The notes beneath the pieces were generated by a model. It was not told the DNA's origin and did no database searches. It was given only the letters and a program-made list of their open reading frames with translations. The translations under genes and the position numbers were made by a program. Shown piece after piece: positions 4,634 to 5,701 of a stretch of DNA of 5,701 nucleotides (positions are counted from its first letter, which is position 1; every line of letters starts with the position of its first letter). This DNA comes from JANRLT01 sp041736895. Its GTDB lineage: Bacteria > Planctomycetota > Planctomycetia > Pirellulales > JALHPA01. Where the stretch lies: contig JBGSSS010000035.1 in assembly GCA_041736895.1 (NCBI GenBank), forward strand, positions 1 to 5,701, written 5' to 3'.

Positions 4634-5701
4634 TCACATCTTCCGATCCAGCAACCGATAATTGATCGCCTCGTTCAGGTGCCCGACCTGAATCCGATCC
4701 TGCCCGTCGAGGTCCGCGATCGTACGGGCGACGCGGAGGACTTTGTCGTGGGCGCGGGCGGAGAGGCCGAGTTCCGTCATTGATTCCTTGAGGAGTTGCT
4801 GGCCCGCGTCGTCGAGTGTGCAGTGCGTTCGGAGCAGGCGCGAGTTCATGTGCGCGTTGGTGCGCGAGGTCGTTCCCTTAAAACGCAGTTGCTGGCGTTC
4901 GCGGGCGACTTGCACCGCTTCGCGCATGTTCGCGCTGCTCGTGCCGGCGGTGCCGCCGCTGAGTTCTTTGAACGCGACGGCGGGTACTTCGAGGTGCATG
5001 TCAATCCTGTCCAATAGCGGGCCCGAAATTTTTGACATGTACCGCTCGACTTGCGGCACGCTGCAGTTGCATTGCCGCCGCGGATCGTTGCGGTAGCCGC
5101 AAGGACAGGGGTTCAACGCCGCGATCAGCATGAACCGCGCGGGGAACGTTGTGCTCGACAACGCGCGCGAGATCGTGACGACGCCGTCTTCGAGAGGCTG
5201 GCGCATGACCTCGAGCGTTTGCCGATTGAACTCGGGCAACTCGTCCAAAAATAAAATTCCGTTGTGACTTAACGATATCTCGCCCGGCGCTGGTGTACTG
5301 CCGCCGCCGACGAGACCGGCGTTGCTGATCGTGTGATGCGGCGAGCGAAAGGGACGCGTCGCGAGCAGCGGCTGACCCGCGTTGAGCAGCCCCATCGCGC
5401 TGTAGATCCGCGTCGTCTCGATCGATTCGCCGGTCGTGAGGTCGGGCAAGATCGTCGGCATCCGTTTGGCGAGCATCGTCTTGCCGCTGCCTGGCGGGCC
5501 CACCATCAGTAAATTGTGCGAGCCCGCTGCGGAAATCGTGAGCGCGCGTTTGGCCATCTCTTGGCCGCGGACGTCGGCGAAGTCGAGATCGTACTTCGCA
5601 AACTTTTGGAACCATTCCTCGACGCGCGGCGGTGTTGGCTCGATCTCGATCATACCGGCGAACCACGCCACGGCTTGCGCGAGACTGCCCACGGCGATGA
5701 T
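4634..5701 (-). CDS. comM: ComM/YifB-family Mg-chelatase-like AAA+ ATPase, N-terminal part outside window
   Basis: The last 355 residues are present; the frame runs off the right edge, so about 150 of the usual roughly 500 residues are missing. Numbering from the window edge, DFADVRGQ (40-47) opens the AAA+ module. It is followed by Walker A GPPGSGKT (68-75), the family motif RPFRSPHHT (116-124), Walker B ILFLDE (149-154), sensor 1 in AALNPCPCGY, a cysteine cluster (C199, C201, C211, C213) that may bind metal, and LLDRIDMHLEV with the likely arginine finger (R232). The C-terminal helical domain, ending AINYRLLDRKM, is intact. Characterised ComM is a hexameric DNA helicase that promotes branch migration during natural transformation; many homologues in this family are untested. 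The missing part would carry the Lon-protease-like N-terminal domain. A GTG at 5692 is only an internal codon, because the reading IIAVGSLAQAV continues family sequence upstream of it. All motifs appear intact. Confidence 0.93.
   Translation of the reverse strand: MIAVGSLAQAVAWFAGMIEIEPTPPRVEEWFQKFAKYDLDFADVRGQEMAKRALTISAAGSHNLLMVGPPGSGKTMLAKRMPTILPDLTTGESIETTRIYSAMGLLNAGQPLLATRPFRSPHHTISNAGLVGGGSTPAPGEISLSHNGILFLDELPEFNRQTLEVMRQPLEDGVVTISRALSSTTFPARFMLIAALNPCPCGYRNDPRRQCNCSVPQVERYMSKISGPLLDRIDMHLEVPAVAFKELSGGTAGTSSANMREAVQVARERQQLRFKGTTSRTNAHMNSRLLRTHCTLDDAGQQLLKESMTELGLSARAHDKVLRVARTIADLDGQDRIQVGHLNEAINYRLLDRKM

Noticed and set aside
1..5701. CRISPR array, tRNA or rRNA genes, transposase, toxin-antitoxin or phage-defence genes
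   Set aside because: I looked for regularly spaced repeats, tRNA-like cloverleaf sequences and recognisable protein motifs of such systems and saw none. The ComM-like ATPase is a housekeeping-type gene, not a defence component.

Overview
The window looks like a chromosomal segment of a GC-rich, non-enteric bacterium, most plausibly a planctomycete (Pirellula/Blastopirellula-like). Reasons are the weak or absent Shine-Dalgarno sequences, a short secreted CAP-like protein of a type I associate with planctomycetes, and short palindromes next to gene ends. This assignment is inference; there is no rRNA or other taxonomic marker here.

Layout. Positions 1-1449 (minus) hold most of a Wzz/GumC-type polysaccharide co-polymerase whose 3' end lies beyond the left edge. 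A 271-bp divergent intergenic region (1450-1720) follows, with a candidate promoter for the wzz-like gene and one copy of a short palindromic repeat. Positions 1721-3004 (plus) encode a CelD/BcsL-type GNAT acetyltransferase. A hairpin-rich convergent intergenic region (3005-3287) comes next. Three minus-strand genes fill the rest: a small secreted CAP-like protein (3288-3704), a two-helix membrane protein with a PH-like domain (3910-4533), and the C-terminal two thirds of a ComM/YifB AAA+ ATPase (4634-5701, 5' end beyond the right edge).

How the genes fit together. The Wzz-like protein and the GNAT acetyltransferase are divergently arranged and fit an exopolysaccharide locus: one controls chain length and export, the other probably acylates the polymer or its precursor. 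The comM-like, PH-like and CAP-like genes share a direction but are separated by 100 and 205 bp, and nothing links them functionally.

The most notable signal is non-coding. There are three unrelated palindromic repeat families: a near-identical 24-bp pair that brackets the acetyltransferase gene, with one copy supplying its stop codon; an exact 21-bp pair in inverted orientation in the convergent intergenic region; and a 9-bp-stem palindrome just after the comM stop codon. They look like dispersed REP-like elements that sit at gene ends. I did not find a defence system, CRISPR array, transposase or RNA gene.
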